From positions 1 through 38,152 of the forward strand of contig DCWI01000031.1 in the NCBI GenBank assembly GCA_002328825.1: a stretch of DNA of 38,152 nt, given 5' to 3'. The stretch is from Nitrospiraceae bacterium UBA2166 (lineage in GTDB: Bacteria > Nitrospirota > Nitrospiria > Nitrospirales > UBA2166). Within the stretch, counting starts at the first letter, position 1. Each line of letters starts with the position of its first letter. Positions 1 through 8,128 of the stretch are shown one piece after another. A model generated the notes under the pieces. The model ran no database searches. It was not told where the DNA came from and saw only the letters and a list, made by a program, of their open reading frames with translations. The translations under genes and the position numbers were made by a program.

Positions 1-207
1 CGTAATCATATCCGGGTACTTCGGCTCACGTGCAAGCGGCCAACACGTGTCCCCAGAGTCTTTAGATGGAATTATATCCACATATTCTTCGCAGTTCTCC
101 GCTGCACCCACCTGGGACACTCCACCAAATCCCACGAACACAAAGACACCAGACCACAAAAGAAACATTAGAGTCCTCTTCCAAGAGCCTTCGGCTACTT
201 GCTCCAT
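1..207 (-). CDS. Secreted hypothetical protein, 5' part only (runs off the window)
   Basis: An open frame on the minus strand starts at ATG 207-205 and stays open for 69 codons to the first base of the window, so the gene continues to the left. AAAGGA lies about 7 bases upstream of the ATG as a ribosome binding site. The product begins with a charged N-region (E-G-S-W-K-R) followed by a long hydrophobic stretch (residues about 13-32, rich in V, F, G) and a plausible signal-peptidase site near V-G-A-A-E-N. The mature part has two cysteines in the visible piece (in A-E-N-C-E and D-T-C-W). I do not recognise the family. The gene reads in the same direction as the genes to its right but is separated from them by 690 bases, so it probably has its own promoter. 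Confidence 0.6.
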   Translation of the reverse strand, partial: MEQVAEGSWKRTLMFLLWSGVFVFVGFGGVSQVGAAENCEEYVDIIPSKDSGDTCWPLAREPKYPDMIT

Positions 208-897
208 CTTGTTTATCCTTTCAGCTAAATAGAGCGTAATGAGCGATGATCTAACAAATACCATAAGAATACAAGGCTTATCATGGCTCCTCCTCTGTCA
301 ACAACTCCCGCCACCCAACAAACCAAGCGTACTGACCTAATAAAGCAAGGACCATACCACCATACGCAATCTCAATGGACAAACCTGGGGACAAATCTGA
401 AAACACCGAGATTTAGGCAAGATTAGCGATCAGTATTGAAAGATGGCAGCAGTTTCATCACCCAGGACACAATACAAAAAAACAACAAGACAGAACCGCT
501 GCAAGACATAAATGATTCAATTGGAACAATTTTATCATCCTGAAATGTAAAAATGCCCCCATTCCAGCATGACTATACCTTTAGGAGTCTTCACTAAACA
601 ATCCTATCGCTTGCGATCAACGAGGGAGTATTTTTAGAATTTAACCGAGATTCAGGTATCAGAAACTAAGGCCATAGCTGAAAAACCACACAAGCCTTCC
701 AATCTCAATCACCTGCCAAAGCGGAAAAACGTCGAAACCAAAGAAAAGAATAAACGCAACAAGAACCTAGCACTCCGGTCTAAGGCTCTTAAATAAAACA
801 CCTCCAGAACGCGTTTCCCCCGAGCGCACAACATAACATAAGTTGGTGAGGTGGACAGAAGCCACAACGTCCTTGGAGGTCTTTCCCTGTACGCCTA
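208..897. other. 690-base intergenic region without a supported gene
   Basis: No reading frame here has a convincing start, ribosome binding site and protein-like composition on either strand. The stretch is AT-rich and must hold the promoter of the partial gene at 1-207 and the 3' end of the barrel gene at 898. I saw no strong hairpin with a T-run and no repeats. Confidence 0.5.
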
Positions 898-1578
898 TTA
901 AAAAGCGATGCCTGTATACACTCCGATGGTGCTGTAATTATTCACAGTACTAGTCTGGCCAGAGGCAGCGTGATACCGTGCATCCACGCCAATGTTCAAT
1001 GCTTTCCATACCCTGTATTCCAGCCCTGCCCCAAATTGAACGCCAATATCTAGATAGGTCGTACTGTTTGATGGCGGACTGATCACGTGAAAATCCAGCC
1101 CGACGGGAATAACCCATGGGCGAAGTCGACTTCCCTGCATGAATTTGATCTTAGGCGCGATATCGACGGTGAGCATAGAAATCTGAACATCTTTCATAAA
1201 AACGTCACCTGTGGCGACAGTTGGAACCGCTTGTGCAACGTTTTTCGATCCAAAATCCTTATACTCGATGCCGATTTCACCGAGGAGGGAAGCCCCTGGC
1301 AGGAAACCCAAGACATCCTTTGACAAGAGGAGTTCAACCCCTGCCCCGATATACGACCCATCATCACTGCCAGTCTGACTCCCGGCTGCCCCAAAAACAT
1401 CTGTAAATACTTCCCCCGCACGATCACTCTCGGCAAAAGCACCGCCGGCACGGAAGAAAACTTGATTCTCATCTGCTTGCACATAACTGCTTGTGAGCAA
1501 CAGACTCGCCAACAACACAGTTCCAAATAGCACCATACTCAAACTACGTGCCAATTGCTTTCCCTGTTTACACATCAT
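898..1578 (-). CDS. Outer-membrane beta-barrel protein
   Basis: A 226-residue protein with a signal peptide: the basic start M-M-C-K-Q-G-K is followed by a hydrophobic core around residues 14-34 and a probable cleavage after V-Q-A. The rest has alternating hydrophobic/polar strands rich in G and aromatic residues, and ends in ...Y-T-G-I-A-F. A terminal Phe after an alternating strand is typical of barrels inserted by the BAM machinery. The family resembles small OmpA-like/porin-type barrels of about 200 residues; the exact role cannot be told. Two ATG codons are adjacent (1578 and 1575); GGAGG lies just upstream, and its spacing favours the second. The gene is 283 bases downstream of the degenerate kinase gene and is probably transcribed separately. 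Confidence 0.8.
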   Translation of the reverse strand: MMCKQGKQLARSLSMVLFGTVLLASLLLTSSYVQADENQVFFRAGGAFAESDRAGEVFTDVFGAAGSQTGSDDGSYIGAGVELLLSKDVLGFLPGASLLGEIGIEYKDFGSKNVAQAVPTVATGDVFMKDVQISMLTVDIAPKIKFMQGSRLRPWVIPVGLDFHVISPPSNSTTYLDIGVQFGAGLEYRVWKALNIGVDARYHAASGQTSTVNNYSTIGVYTGIAF

Positions 1579-1861
1579 AGGCCTCCTCTCTTATACCCAT
1601 ACCCACATAACAGCTAATGCATTAACTCTACTCTCCACGGGTAGGCTAGCGAGGACAAAGATCTCTATCTGTAAGAAATTTACAGAAAACAAACCTCGAG
1701 CTCCTTTCGTCATGGAATAATACATATATGGGAGCTGAGTGCATTGCGCTATTGGACAATCGTTGCGCCCCATAGACAGTATGCCAATCAAAATATCACT
1801 TGCCAAAATTGCAAGAACGGTTGCGGAAAAGATCAAAAAATAGGTAGATGAGAGAAATGCC

Positions 1862-3445
1862 TCAGCTACGCCGACGTCTTCGAGATGGAGCCTTCTCCTT
1901 GATGGGAAGGTGAATTACGATCGTGGTGGCTTGAGTTTGGCTATTTGCGATGGAAACCTTGCCCCCATGATTCGCCACAATCTGGCTGGCAATAGGAAAC
2001 CCAACCCACGACATATTCTGGAGGCAAATGGGTTCGCGCTGTAACCGCATTTCCTCACGCTGACACTCCAACGTAATGAGAAGACCCGTGCGATGAGCAG
2101 TTGCAGAAAGGTGAATCGTTCCACCTGTTTGAATGACTTCTTCCCCACACCGAAACAAACTTATTAATGCACTTTTCATCTTGACCTTATCACAGCGGAA
2201 CAACGGGAGCGGCGTGTGATATTCGGGAACAATTTGAATGTTTTTCGCCGTAAAATCTTCATGCACAAACGCCACAGCTTCCTCAAGCAATGGAATAATC
2301 TGGAAGGGCATACGACTCAGTTTGAGCGGTTTCCCATATTCCAAAATCTGAAACAAAACATCTCCAATCCGGCCAACTTTGTGCGCAATGCGTTCAACTG
2401 CAGCAAGCACATTTGGCGGAACGCCCTGCATACGAGTCATATCCATTAGGGCCCCATGCACTCCCATGAGAGGAGGTCGCACATCACTTCCAATAATACG
2501 TCGAAGATCTTCTACTCCCTGCACATAACCACGCTCAGAAGTAAAGGCACTAGACTGAGACAGAGCGGGGCTAACAGCCACGCTCTGCACCTGAGTTAGA
2601 TACTCTGTAAACTTCCGCACAACAGAGTCCAGTGTTGGAATTTGATCTCGTGAATACTGATCGGAAAGCTTCGACGCCACACTCAAGGTTCCAACCACTC
2701 GCCGATCAATCCGCAGCGGCAACACCATCATCGATTTATATTGCTGTTTGTAGAGCACGCACTGATCCATAAACCGCCCCTGGGTCGACGCAAGTTTCAA
2801 ATCAACACGTGGCTTTTTATGCCGAATAACCCACCCAGATGCTGAAGCGTCAATGGGAAACTGCTGTCCAATTTTCGGATCTGGCTGCCCCGAAACAAAT
2901 GTGTGCGTCACTGTAACACTGGTTGTTTCAGGCATATACTCAGACAACCAGACCTGGTCAAATTGTAGAAGTTCTTGAAGTGCCTCACCCACCCCAGTTA
3001 CAGCAGGAGCCACTGGAGCATCCACGTGTGCGCGTGGAGTTTCCATGCCTGCATACACAGATACATCGTCAAAAAGAGTGAATATCTCCTTCGCTAGTTC
3101 TTTGAGAAGAGTCTTCTCTTTCTTAACAATATCAGATCCTGACTTACGCCCAATCACGATCGCCACAGATGTCTGGGGTGAGACCTGGAATAGTGTACCG
3201 ACCATCCATTTTTGATTTGGTGCCGCAACGCGGAGTCTAAATGAACTGCCGTTCTTTAAAACATCCTCGTTTGAAGATACGTTCTCAGCGTGAAACGGAA
3301 TGGACCGGAGCAATGCTTGAATCTCCCGCGGCATAAGCCCTTGAGTAGCCTGAACTACTCGAGATTCGGTATCGCGCCCGGAAGAAGCAATGAGTCCAAT
3401 ACCCATTGGAACAGCATCCAACACTTTGGCAAGATTTTGCTGCAT
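1862..3445 (-). CDS. GAF-domain protein with a degenerate histidine-kinase core
   Basis: The likely start is ATG 3445, preceded by GGAGA at good spacing; a GTG five codons further up is possible. The 527-residue product has no signal peptide or membrane segment and should be cytoplasmic. Residues about 1-110 are PAS-like in character but not assigned. Residues about 145-285 form a GAF domain. From about 310 comes a HisKA/HATPase-like region. The H-box reads S-D-V-R-P-P-L where kinases have H-E-[LI]-R-x-P-L, so the phosphoryl-accepting His is Ser. The N-box Asn is missing (L-I-S-L-F-R-C-G-E-E), and no DxGxG is seen; the G2-like segment reads S-W-V-G-F-P-I-A-S-Q-I-V. The end is basic (S-R-R-R-R-R-S). 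By inference it is a sensor or scaffold without kinase activity. It starts 66 bases after the TVP38-like gene stops, so it may be co-transcribed with it. Confidence 0.75.
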   Translation of the reverse strand: MQQNLAKVLDAVPMGIGLIASSGRDTESRVVQATQGLMPREIQALLRSIPFHAENVSSNEDVLKNGSSFRLRVAAPNQKWMVGTLFQVSPQTSVAIVIGRKSGSDIVKKEKTLLKELAKEIFTLFDDVSVYAGMETPRAHVDAPVAPAVTGVGEALQELLQFDQVWLSEYMPETTSVTVTHTFVSGQPDPKIGQQFPIDASASGWVIRHKKPRVDLKLASTQGRFMDQCVLYKQQYKSMMVLPLRIDRRVVGTLSVASKLSDQYSRDQIPTLDSVVRKFTEYLTQVQSVAVSPALSQSSAFTSERGYVQGVEDLRRIIGSDVRPPLMGVHGALMDMTRMQGVPPNVLAAVERIAHKVGRIGDVLFQILEYGKPLKLSRMPFQIIPLLEEAVAFVHEDFTAKNIQIVPEYHTPLPLFRCDKVKMKSALISLFRCGEEVIQTGGTIHLSATAHRTGLLITLECQREEMRLQREPICLQNMSWVGFPIASQIVANHGGKVSIANSQTQATTIVIHLPIKEKAPSRRRRRS

Positions 3446-3511
3446 GGTCGTTGTCTCCACCGCGATAAACTACCTATACCGTGCCCGGTTTACCAAACGA
3501 TACAACTCACC

Positions 3512-4213
3512 CTAAGCAATGGGCTTCTCAGCTTTTGGTTTGGATTTGAAATAACGAGACCGCCGATAAATAATAGGCAAAAGACCCAAAATGGCAAAAA
3601 GAATCACCCCAACAAAAAGCTCAATGCGAAATGTCCCCTCAACAATGTCCAACATTGACGCCCCAAAAAATACATATGCAATCGTTGCTGGTAGCATCCC
3701 AAGCCATGAAACGACAATGTATGTCACAAACCGAACCTTGGTCAAGCCAAAACCATAGTTAAGCAGTTCAAATGGGAATAGTGGAATTAAGCGTGTAATA
3801 GCCAAATATATCCACCCATGCTTCTCTATTTGCTGATCCAAATCCTTCAACCGTCCTTTCAGATGTCTCTCAACATACGGCCGAGCAAAGTGTCTCGCAA
3901 TAATGAACGGAAGAAGTGCTCCAAGAGTTGACCCCAATGAGGCAAATATCGTGCCCCACAATGGGCCAAATAAGAGTCCCGCCGCCATACTAATTGGAAA
4001 GCTTGGGACAAACAACAGTGGGGCAAACATGTAGAGCAAAAGATACACCACAGGACCATTCGCTCCATATCCCTCGACCCACATTGAAATCTCATCTGGT
4101 GTTGGAATATGAAACGTGTCGGAAAACTCCATGATCACAAACGCAACAATTCCAAGGCCAAACACAAGAATGGCCACTCCAATAGCAATTGCCTGACGAT
4201 TGACAGTCAACAT
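3512..4213 (-). CDS. TVP38/TMEM64 (DedA-like, SNARE-associated) membrane protein
   Basis: The 233-residue product starts with M-L-T-V-N-R-Q and a hydrophobic helix. It carries the TVP38 pattern: a re-entrant segment around L-F-V-P-S-F-P-I-S-M-A-A-G-L-L-F-G, then S-L-G-S-T-L-G-A, a cytosolic linker (H-L-K-G-R-L-K-D-L-D), the I-T-R-L-I-P-L-F-P-F motif, and two more helices with a basic tail. DedA/TVP38 proteins are inner-membrane proteins linked to lipid or small-molecule transport; substrates are mostly unknown. The start lies 22 bases after the stop of the radical SAM-ArsM gene, which suggests one transcript. An upstream ATG at 4276 would overlap that gene and adds a Cys-rich leader unlike the family, so I reject it. 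No strong ribosome binding site is visible. TVP38 genes are often seen beside metal or metalloid detoxification genes. Confidence 0.85.
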   Translation of the reverse strand: MLTVNRQAIAIGVAILVFGLGIVAFVIMEFSDTFHIPTPDEISMWVEGYGANGPVVYLLLYMFAPLLFVPSFPISMAAGLLFGPLWGTIFASLGSTLGALLPFIIARHFARPYVERHLKGRLKDLDQQIEKHGWIYLAITRLIPLFPFELLNYGFGLTKVRFVTYIVVSWLGMLPATIAYVFFGASMLDIVEGTFRIELFVGVILFAILGLLPIIYRRSRYFKSKPKAEKPIA

Positions 4214-4235
4214 AAAATGGAAAGTCTTTTGCCGT

Positions 4236-6749
4236 TTAGGAACAGCAGGAGACTGCCCCGGAGACAAAAGGCACATCCCCAGAGGATTGCGTTGACAACA
4301 ACATATCGGTCGATTGGTCTTTGAGGAGACTGACTGTGAAAAGAGAAGCGTATGGATGCAATTGAAGACGTGCTGCAATATGTGCTGAAACAACAACAGC
4401 CTCACCTCTGTAATAGGCCGTCCCAACCTCATCTACAACCATCTTCATCGGACCACGATAAATCGCTATAAATCTATTTTGGAAAGGCTGAACGGGCACT
4501 TCGTATTTATAACCTCGCACGGTTACAGAATTAAATCGATACCCTTCGACGTCACGATACACTACCTTTTGAAGTAGCTCGATGCCATAAAAACCTGCCT
4601 CTTCAAGTGAGGATATAAACTTCCCTTCGGTCAATGCGCCCGCAATACATTCTCCCCACAATTGATTATTTATTTTGATGGAGGGCGGCGCCTCATGATC
4701 AGAGACAATATCAGAAATCACTGTCCTCCCACCATTTTTGAGAATTCTCCAAACTTCTGAAAACACGGCTTTCTTGTCAGGAGAGAGGTTGATGACGCAA
4801 TTGGAGGTAACAAGATCCGCAATTTTGTCCTCAACTGGAATCTTTTCTAAATACCCTTTGCGAAACTCAACATTATCACAACCCAACAATGCAGAAACCT
4901 GACATCGATTTCGCTCGGCGACCTGCAGCATATTTTCAGTCATATCAACGCCAATAACACGTCCAGAACAGCTCGTTTTTCGTGCGGCGACAAAACAATC
5001 GATGCCCGCTCCAGAGCCAAGATCAACGATGGTTTCACCCTCCCGAATCTCGGCACTCCGCATCGGCGATCCACATCCATACGAACGTTTACGGACTTCC
5101 TGAGGAACGTGCGAAAGTTCTTCTTCGGAATAACCATCAATAGTACAACACAGCTCCGGCTGAGGAACCTCTGCTGCCTTGCCGTAGTAATCCTGAATAA
5201 TGCTGTGAGGTGTCTCAACGTTAAACGCCAACACACAATTGGAGTGCAGCGTGGTGACCGGAGTATCCCAGAAATGACTGCCACAAGTAGCCATCCCCTC
5301 CCCCATCACGTGAAACAAGATTGGCCCATCAAACCCAGAATTTGCGTTAAACGAAACCCTTTTTGATTCCGCAAGCTGAAACATAATGTCCTTGCACAAT
5401 TCCACATAGAGTCCGTAGTACGGATCTTCATCTAACACATCATTCTTGCCACATCGCTGCTCTGAGAAGAAGTAACTATGCTCGATATCTCCCCCACCCA
5501 CAATAAACCGAAATGGATCACTTGATACCCCAGCCTTATCTACCACCGTTGCAGTTCGAATATTTTTCGCGACGGAACTTTCCAACCACAGAGAGCGCAA
5601 GGAGGACATTCTGGTATCGCCAAGATCAAGATTAGGATGCCCCGCAAATGATGCCGAGGGATAAATATGACCATCATAGCTCAGACAAAGGCTATCCCAA
5701 CAAGCATTACTGAGATCAAATTTAACGCCTGGACGTCCATTTACTCTCCCGTGAAAAGACTCAAAATTATCTAATGTTACGCTACATTCATCAGCAGCCT
5801 GTTTGATCAAGCGCATTGAATCCAGCATTTGCTCATTATTGGGAAACTGCAGTTTGTCATGGTCCAAAACTCTTCCGCGACGATGCATCCACATTACGTG
5901 AATCGATTGAACACCAAGAGATTTCGCCAAGGCCGGAAACTTTGGAAGATTTGTTAGGTTTGCCCCAGTCAGTACAGCAGTTAATGAGAGTTCAATACCC
6001 ATCTCAACAACTGATTGGATGCCTCGCGTGATATTTTCAAACGTCTTCTCCCCACGAATAGGATCATTCACCTCAGGCGTCGCACCATCAAGACTAATCT
6101 GAAATTTCAATCGTGTTCGATCAAGCGCATCAAGCTGCTTCAGCACTGCGCCACGAAACAAGGTCGCATTCGTAAGCACAATGAGCTCGGAAGCAAGTTT
6201 TTTGGTTACGTGATCAATCAGTTGAAAGATGTCCTTGCGAAGAAAAGGCTCACCTCCGGTGAAGTAAAATCGGGAAGCCCCAAGTACTTTTGCTTCTGTC
6301 ATCACACGAAACAGATGCTCAGTCGATAATCCTGGGTCAGCCCCAGGATGAGAAGAAACAAGACAATGAGCACAGGTAAGGTTGCAAGAATTGTTCGTAT
6401 GCACCCAAAACTCACTGAGGCCGGACGGGCTAAGGTACGCTGCCCGCCCAGAATAGCCCTCTGAAGCTATGGGGCCAAGGGAGATGATATTGCTTCGTAG
6501 AGCTGCCTGCACATACCAACGGACATGAACCCACGCCCGTAAAGGATCAATTTTAACTTTCTCTCCATAATCACGGACGAGATCCTTTAGCGTTCGACTC
6601 CCATCAATCAGGTGCAGTATCGTCGCACCACGCCAATCAGTCGATACCCAATTTGGCCGATCTCCATCAACAACAACGTGCAAGCCATTTCGTTCGAACT
6701 CAGTACATTCTGGTCTGTACAGTACCGTAGTATCGTGCAAAAACGTCAT
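4236..6749 (-). CDS. Fusion: PqqD-like region + radical SAM + ArsM-type arsenite methyltransferase
   Basis: The start is ATG 6749, which overlaps the TGA of the upstream gene as ATGA; an in-frame start 53 codons earlier would lie inside that gene. The protein has 837 residues. Residues about 15-95 resemble PqqD/winged-helix peptide-binding regions. Residues about 112-300 are a radical SAM core: the cluster motif C122-x3-C126-x2-C129 and GGEP near 165. A SPASM-like part follows (C350, C355), but the usual Y-P-C reads Y-P-S. Residues about 411-505 are a Cys-containing linker (C433, C452, C489, C505) that I do not recognise. Residues about 515-770 are an ArsM methyltransferase: C-C-T at 534-536, Y-G-C-G-S-P with C559, D-L-G-S-G-A-G at 576, S-N-C-V-I-N-L-S-P-D with C651, and L-W-G-E-C with C701. 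These match the four arsenic-binding cysteines of AS3MT/ArsM enzymes. The protein ends in C-C-S. Methylation of As(III) is strongly indicated; the radical SAM reaction is unknown. Confidence 0.9.
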   Translation of the reverse strand: MTFLHDTTVLYRPECTEFERNGLHVVVDGDRPNWVSTDWRGATILHLIDGSRTLKDLVRDYGEKVKIDPLRAWVHVRWYVQAALRSNIISLGPIASEGYSGRAAYLSPSGLSEFWVHTNNSCNLTCAHCLVSSHPGADPGLSTEHLFRVMTEAKVLGASRFYFTGGEPFLRKDIFQLIDHVTKKLASELIVLTNATLFRGAVLKQLDALDRTRLKFQISLDGATPEVNDPIRGEKTFENITRGIQSVVEMGIELSLTAVLTGANLTNLPKFPALAKSLGVQSIHVMWMHRRGRVLDHDKLQFPNNEQMLDSMRLIKQAADECSVTLDNFESFHGRVNGRPGVKFDLSNACWDSLCLSYDGHIYPSASFAGHPNLDLGDTRMSSLRSLWLESSVAKNIRTATVVDKAGVSSDPFRFIVGGGDIEHSYFFSEQRCGKNDVLDEDPYYGLYVELCKDIMFQLAESKRVSFNANSGFDGPILFHVMGEGMATCGSHFWDTPVTTLHSNCVLAFNVETPHSIIQDYYGKAAEVPQPELCCTIDGYSEEELSHVPQEVRKRSYGCGSPMRSAEIREGETIVDLGSGAGIDCFVAARKTSCSGRVIGVDMTENMLQVAERNRCQVSALLGCDNVEFRKGYLEKIPVEDKIADLVTSNCVINLSPDKKAVFSEVWRILKNGGRTVISDIVSDHEAPPSIKINNQLWGECIAGALTEGKFISSLEEAGFYGIELLQKVVYRDVEGYRFNSVTVRGYKYEVPVQPFQNRFIAIYRGPMKMVVDEVGTAYYRGEAVVVSAHIAARLQLHPYASLFTVSLLKDQSTDMLLSTQSSGDVPFVSGAVSCCS

Positions 6750-7339
6750 TCTGGCAGTGGGAGTAGAGGCCCTTTCCCTGACACAGAGCAACTCGGTGCT
6801 TTTGTCGGCATGAACATCATGGCCAAGCCAGGCTTGAGCATCATTCTCTTCATCGTTTTTGGATTTTTCATTGGAGCATGGCGCACCGCAACATGGCGAA
6901 GCCACCACCCTTCTGCGGCCAGATCACCTCCATGCCCCATGGCACCCTCAGGAGTACTCGAGCGGTGAAAATGGACAAAGCCCGACTTCCCTCCCTCAGG
7001 CTGATCTTCAGCGCAAAACCGCCCCTTGACAGCATCACCGACAAAAACAAGTTTTGCTCCTTGCTTAGAAACCGGCTTATTAAAATGCAGGAAAGTGGCA
7101 TAGTTGTCTGACGTCTTCATCCAAAGATGATTGGGCATCCCGGGACTAAAGGGTTCAAAATCATAGACTGAGGCCAAAGTTTCACCAACAGCCTGCATCG
7201 CCGTCCACGATGGGACAGGACCACTCATACTAGAATGACCTCCATGCCCCTCATCGGCAACACTCCATGATACGGAGAGAGTACAGGCTACAATCAGAAT
7301 GACAAAGACAATGCCACTGCGACGAATTCCTGAGTTCAT
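6746..7339 (-). CDS. Secreted His/Met-rich protein, paralogue B, coupled to the radical SAM-ArsM gene
   Basis: A 197-residue protein starting at ATG 7339 with AAGGAG upstream. A signal peptide is clear (R-R-S-G-I-V-F-V-I-L then cleavage near S-V-A-D-E). The mature N-terminus is rich in potential metal ligands (E-G-H-G-G-H-S-S-M). The core has F-E-P-F-S-P, P-N-H-L-W, F-L-H-F-N-K-P, V-K-G-R-F-C, G-F-V-H-F-H-R, G-A-M-G-H-G-G and G-W-W-L-R-H-V-A-V. All of these are shared with paralogue A next door. The C-terminus is Met-rich (K-R-M-M-L-K-P-G-L-A-M-M-F-M) and has C-S near the end. I do not know the family. Its last codons overlap the start of the methyltransferase fusion by 4 bases, so the two are translationally coupled and probably act together. 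Periplasmic binding of a metal or metalloid is an inference from the residues only. Confidence 0.85.
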   Translation of the reverse strand: MNSGIRRSGIVFVILIVACTLSVSWSVADEGHGGHSSMSGPVPSWTAMQAVGETLASVYDFEPFSPGMPNHLWMKTSDNYATFLHFNKPVSKQGAKLVFVGDAVKGRFCAEDQPEGGKSGFVHFHRSSTPEGAMGHGGDLAAEGWWLRHVAVRHAPMKNPKTMKRMMLKPGLAMMFMPTKAPSCSVSGKGPLLPLPE

Positions 7340-7404
7340 AACATTTCTCCTTCTGCGAATAGAGTCTTCAGTGAGAATCTCTGCAGGATACTTGGCTCAT
7401 ACTG

Positions 7405-7971
7405 TTACGAGCATGATGGCGCTGGAGTCGGAGGAAACTTCATCGCGAGCCCAGGCGAAAACTGTATAGACATCCCCTTCATTTTCATTTCAGATTTTCC
7501 GACCGCAACATGGCGAAGCCACCAGCCATCAGCGCCAGGTTTGCCACCATGACCCATAGCACCTACCGGAGTCTCTGCTCTATGAAAGTGGACAAAGCCA
7601 GTCATTCCCTCATCAGGTTGATCCTCTGAACAAAAACGACCCTTCACGCCATCCCCGACAAAAACCACCTTTGCTGTCTTAAAATTCCGGGGTTTGTTGA
7701 AGTGAAGAAACCATACGTAGTTATCACTCGCTTTGATCCACAAGTGATTTGGCTGAGCCGGGCTGAAGGGTTCAAATGTTTCAAGCCCACACTCCGTTGC
7801 ACATCCCATAGCCATGTTTGCAATGGCAATTCCAACATCTCGGAGGGCTTCAGACGACGCAGGACCAGCAGCACCCATTTTCCCATGGCCGTTATGCCCC
7901 TCGTCAGCAAACGAAACTGATGCCAAAATGACTAGCGCCGTCAATCCTGCGACCACAGTCCTTATTTTCAT
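7405..7971 (-). CDS. Secreted His-rich protein, paralogue A
   Basis: A 188-residue protein. The start is ATG 7971 because AAGGAGG lies six bases upstream; an in-frame extension to 8019 has no such site. The signal peptide is M-K-I-R-T-V-V-A-G-L... with cleavage near S-F-A-D-E, followed by G-H-N-G-H-G-K-M, again rich in His. Over a 92-residue core I count 67 identities with paralogue B, so the two arose by tandem duplication. Unlike B it has two extra cysteines (G-C-A-T-E-C) before the core and ends with A-P-S-C-S. It lies 65 bases upstream of B in the same direction. A and B probably form one operon with the radical SAM-ArsM and TVP38 genes. The function is not recognised. Confidence 0.85.
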   Translation of the reverse strand: MKIRTVVAGLTALVILASVSFADEGHNGHGKMGAAGPASSEALRDVGIAIANMAMGCATECGLETFEPFSPAQPNHLWIKASDNYVWFLHFNKPRNFKTAKVVFVGDGVKGRFCSEDQPDEGMTGFVHFHRAETPVGAMGHGGKPGADGWWLRHVAVGKSEMKMKGMSIQFSPGLAMKFPPTPAPSCS

Positions 7972-8128
7972 TTCAGGCCTCCTTCGCATCATAAGGTAAA
8001 TAACACACCGCCAATACACTCTTCTGTAACAGAGCCGCCATCCACAAACTCCGGATCAGCGGCACGCAAGGCCTCATGCATACCACTTTTTTTCCCTTGA
8101 TGTAGTGAGATTTTTACTATTTCAATTA

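Noticed and set aside
47..232. Plus-strand frame of 61 codons
   Set aside because: It is the shadow of the minus-strand secreted-protein gene, which has a ribosome site and a signal peptide.
1591..1836. 81-codon minus-strand frame between the barrel and the kinase-like gene
   Set aside because: Starts with TTG, has no ribosome site, and its composition is that of AT-rich spacer DNA; the region more likely holds the barrel promoter.
4214..4432. 73-codon N-terminal extension of the TVP38-like protein
   Set aside because: It overlaps the end of the fusion gene and encodes a Cys/Pro-rich stretch unlike the family.
6750..6908. 53-codon N-terminal extension of the radical SAM-ArsM fusion
   Set aside because: It lies inside the secreted paralogue B gene in another frame, while ATG 6749 forms a clean ATGA overlap and begins the conserved part.
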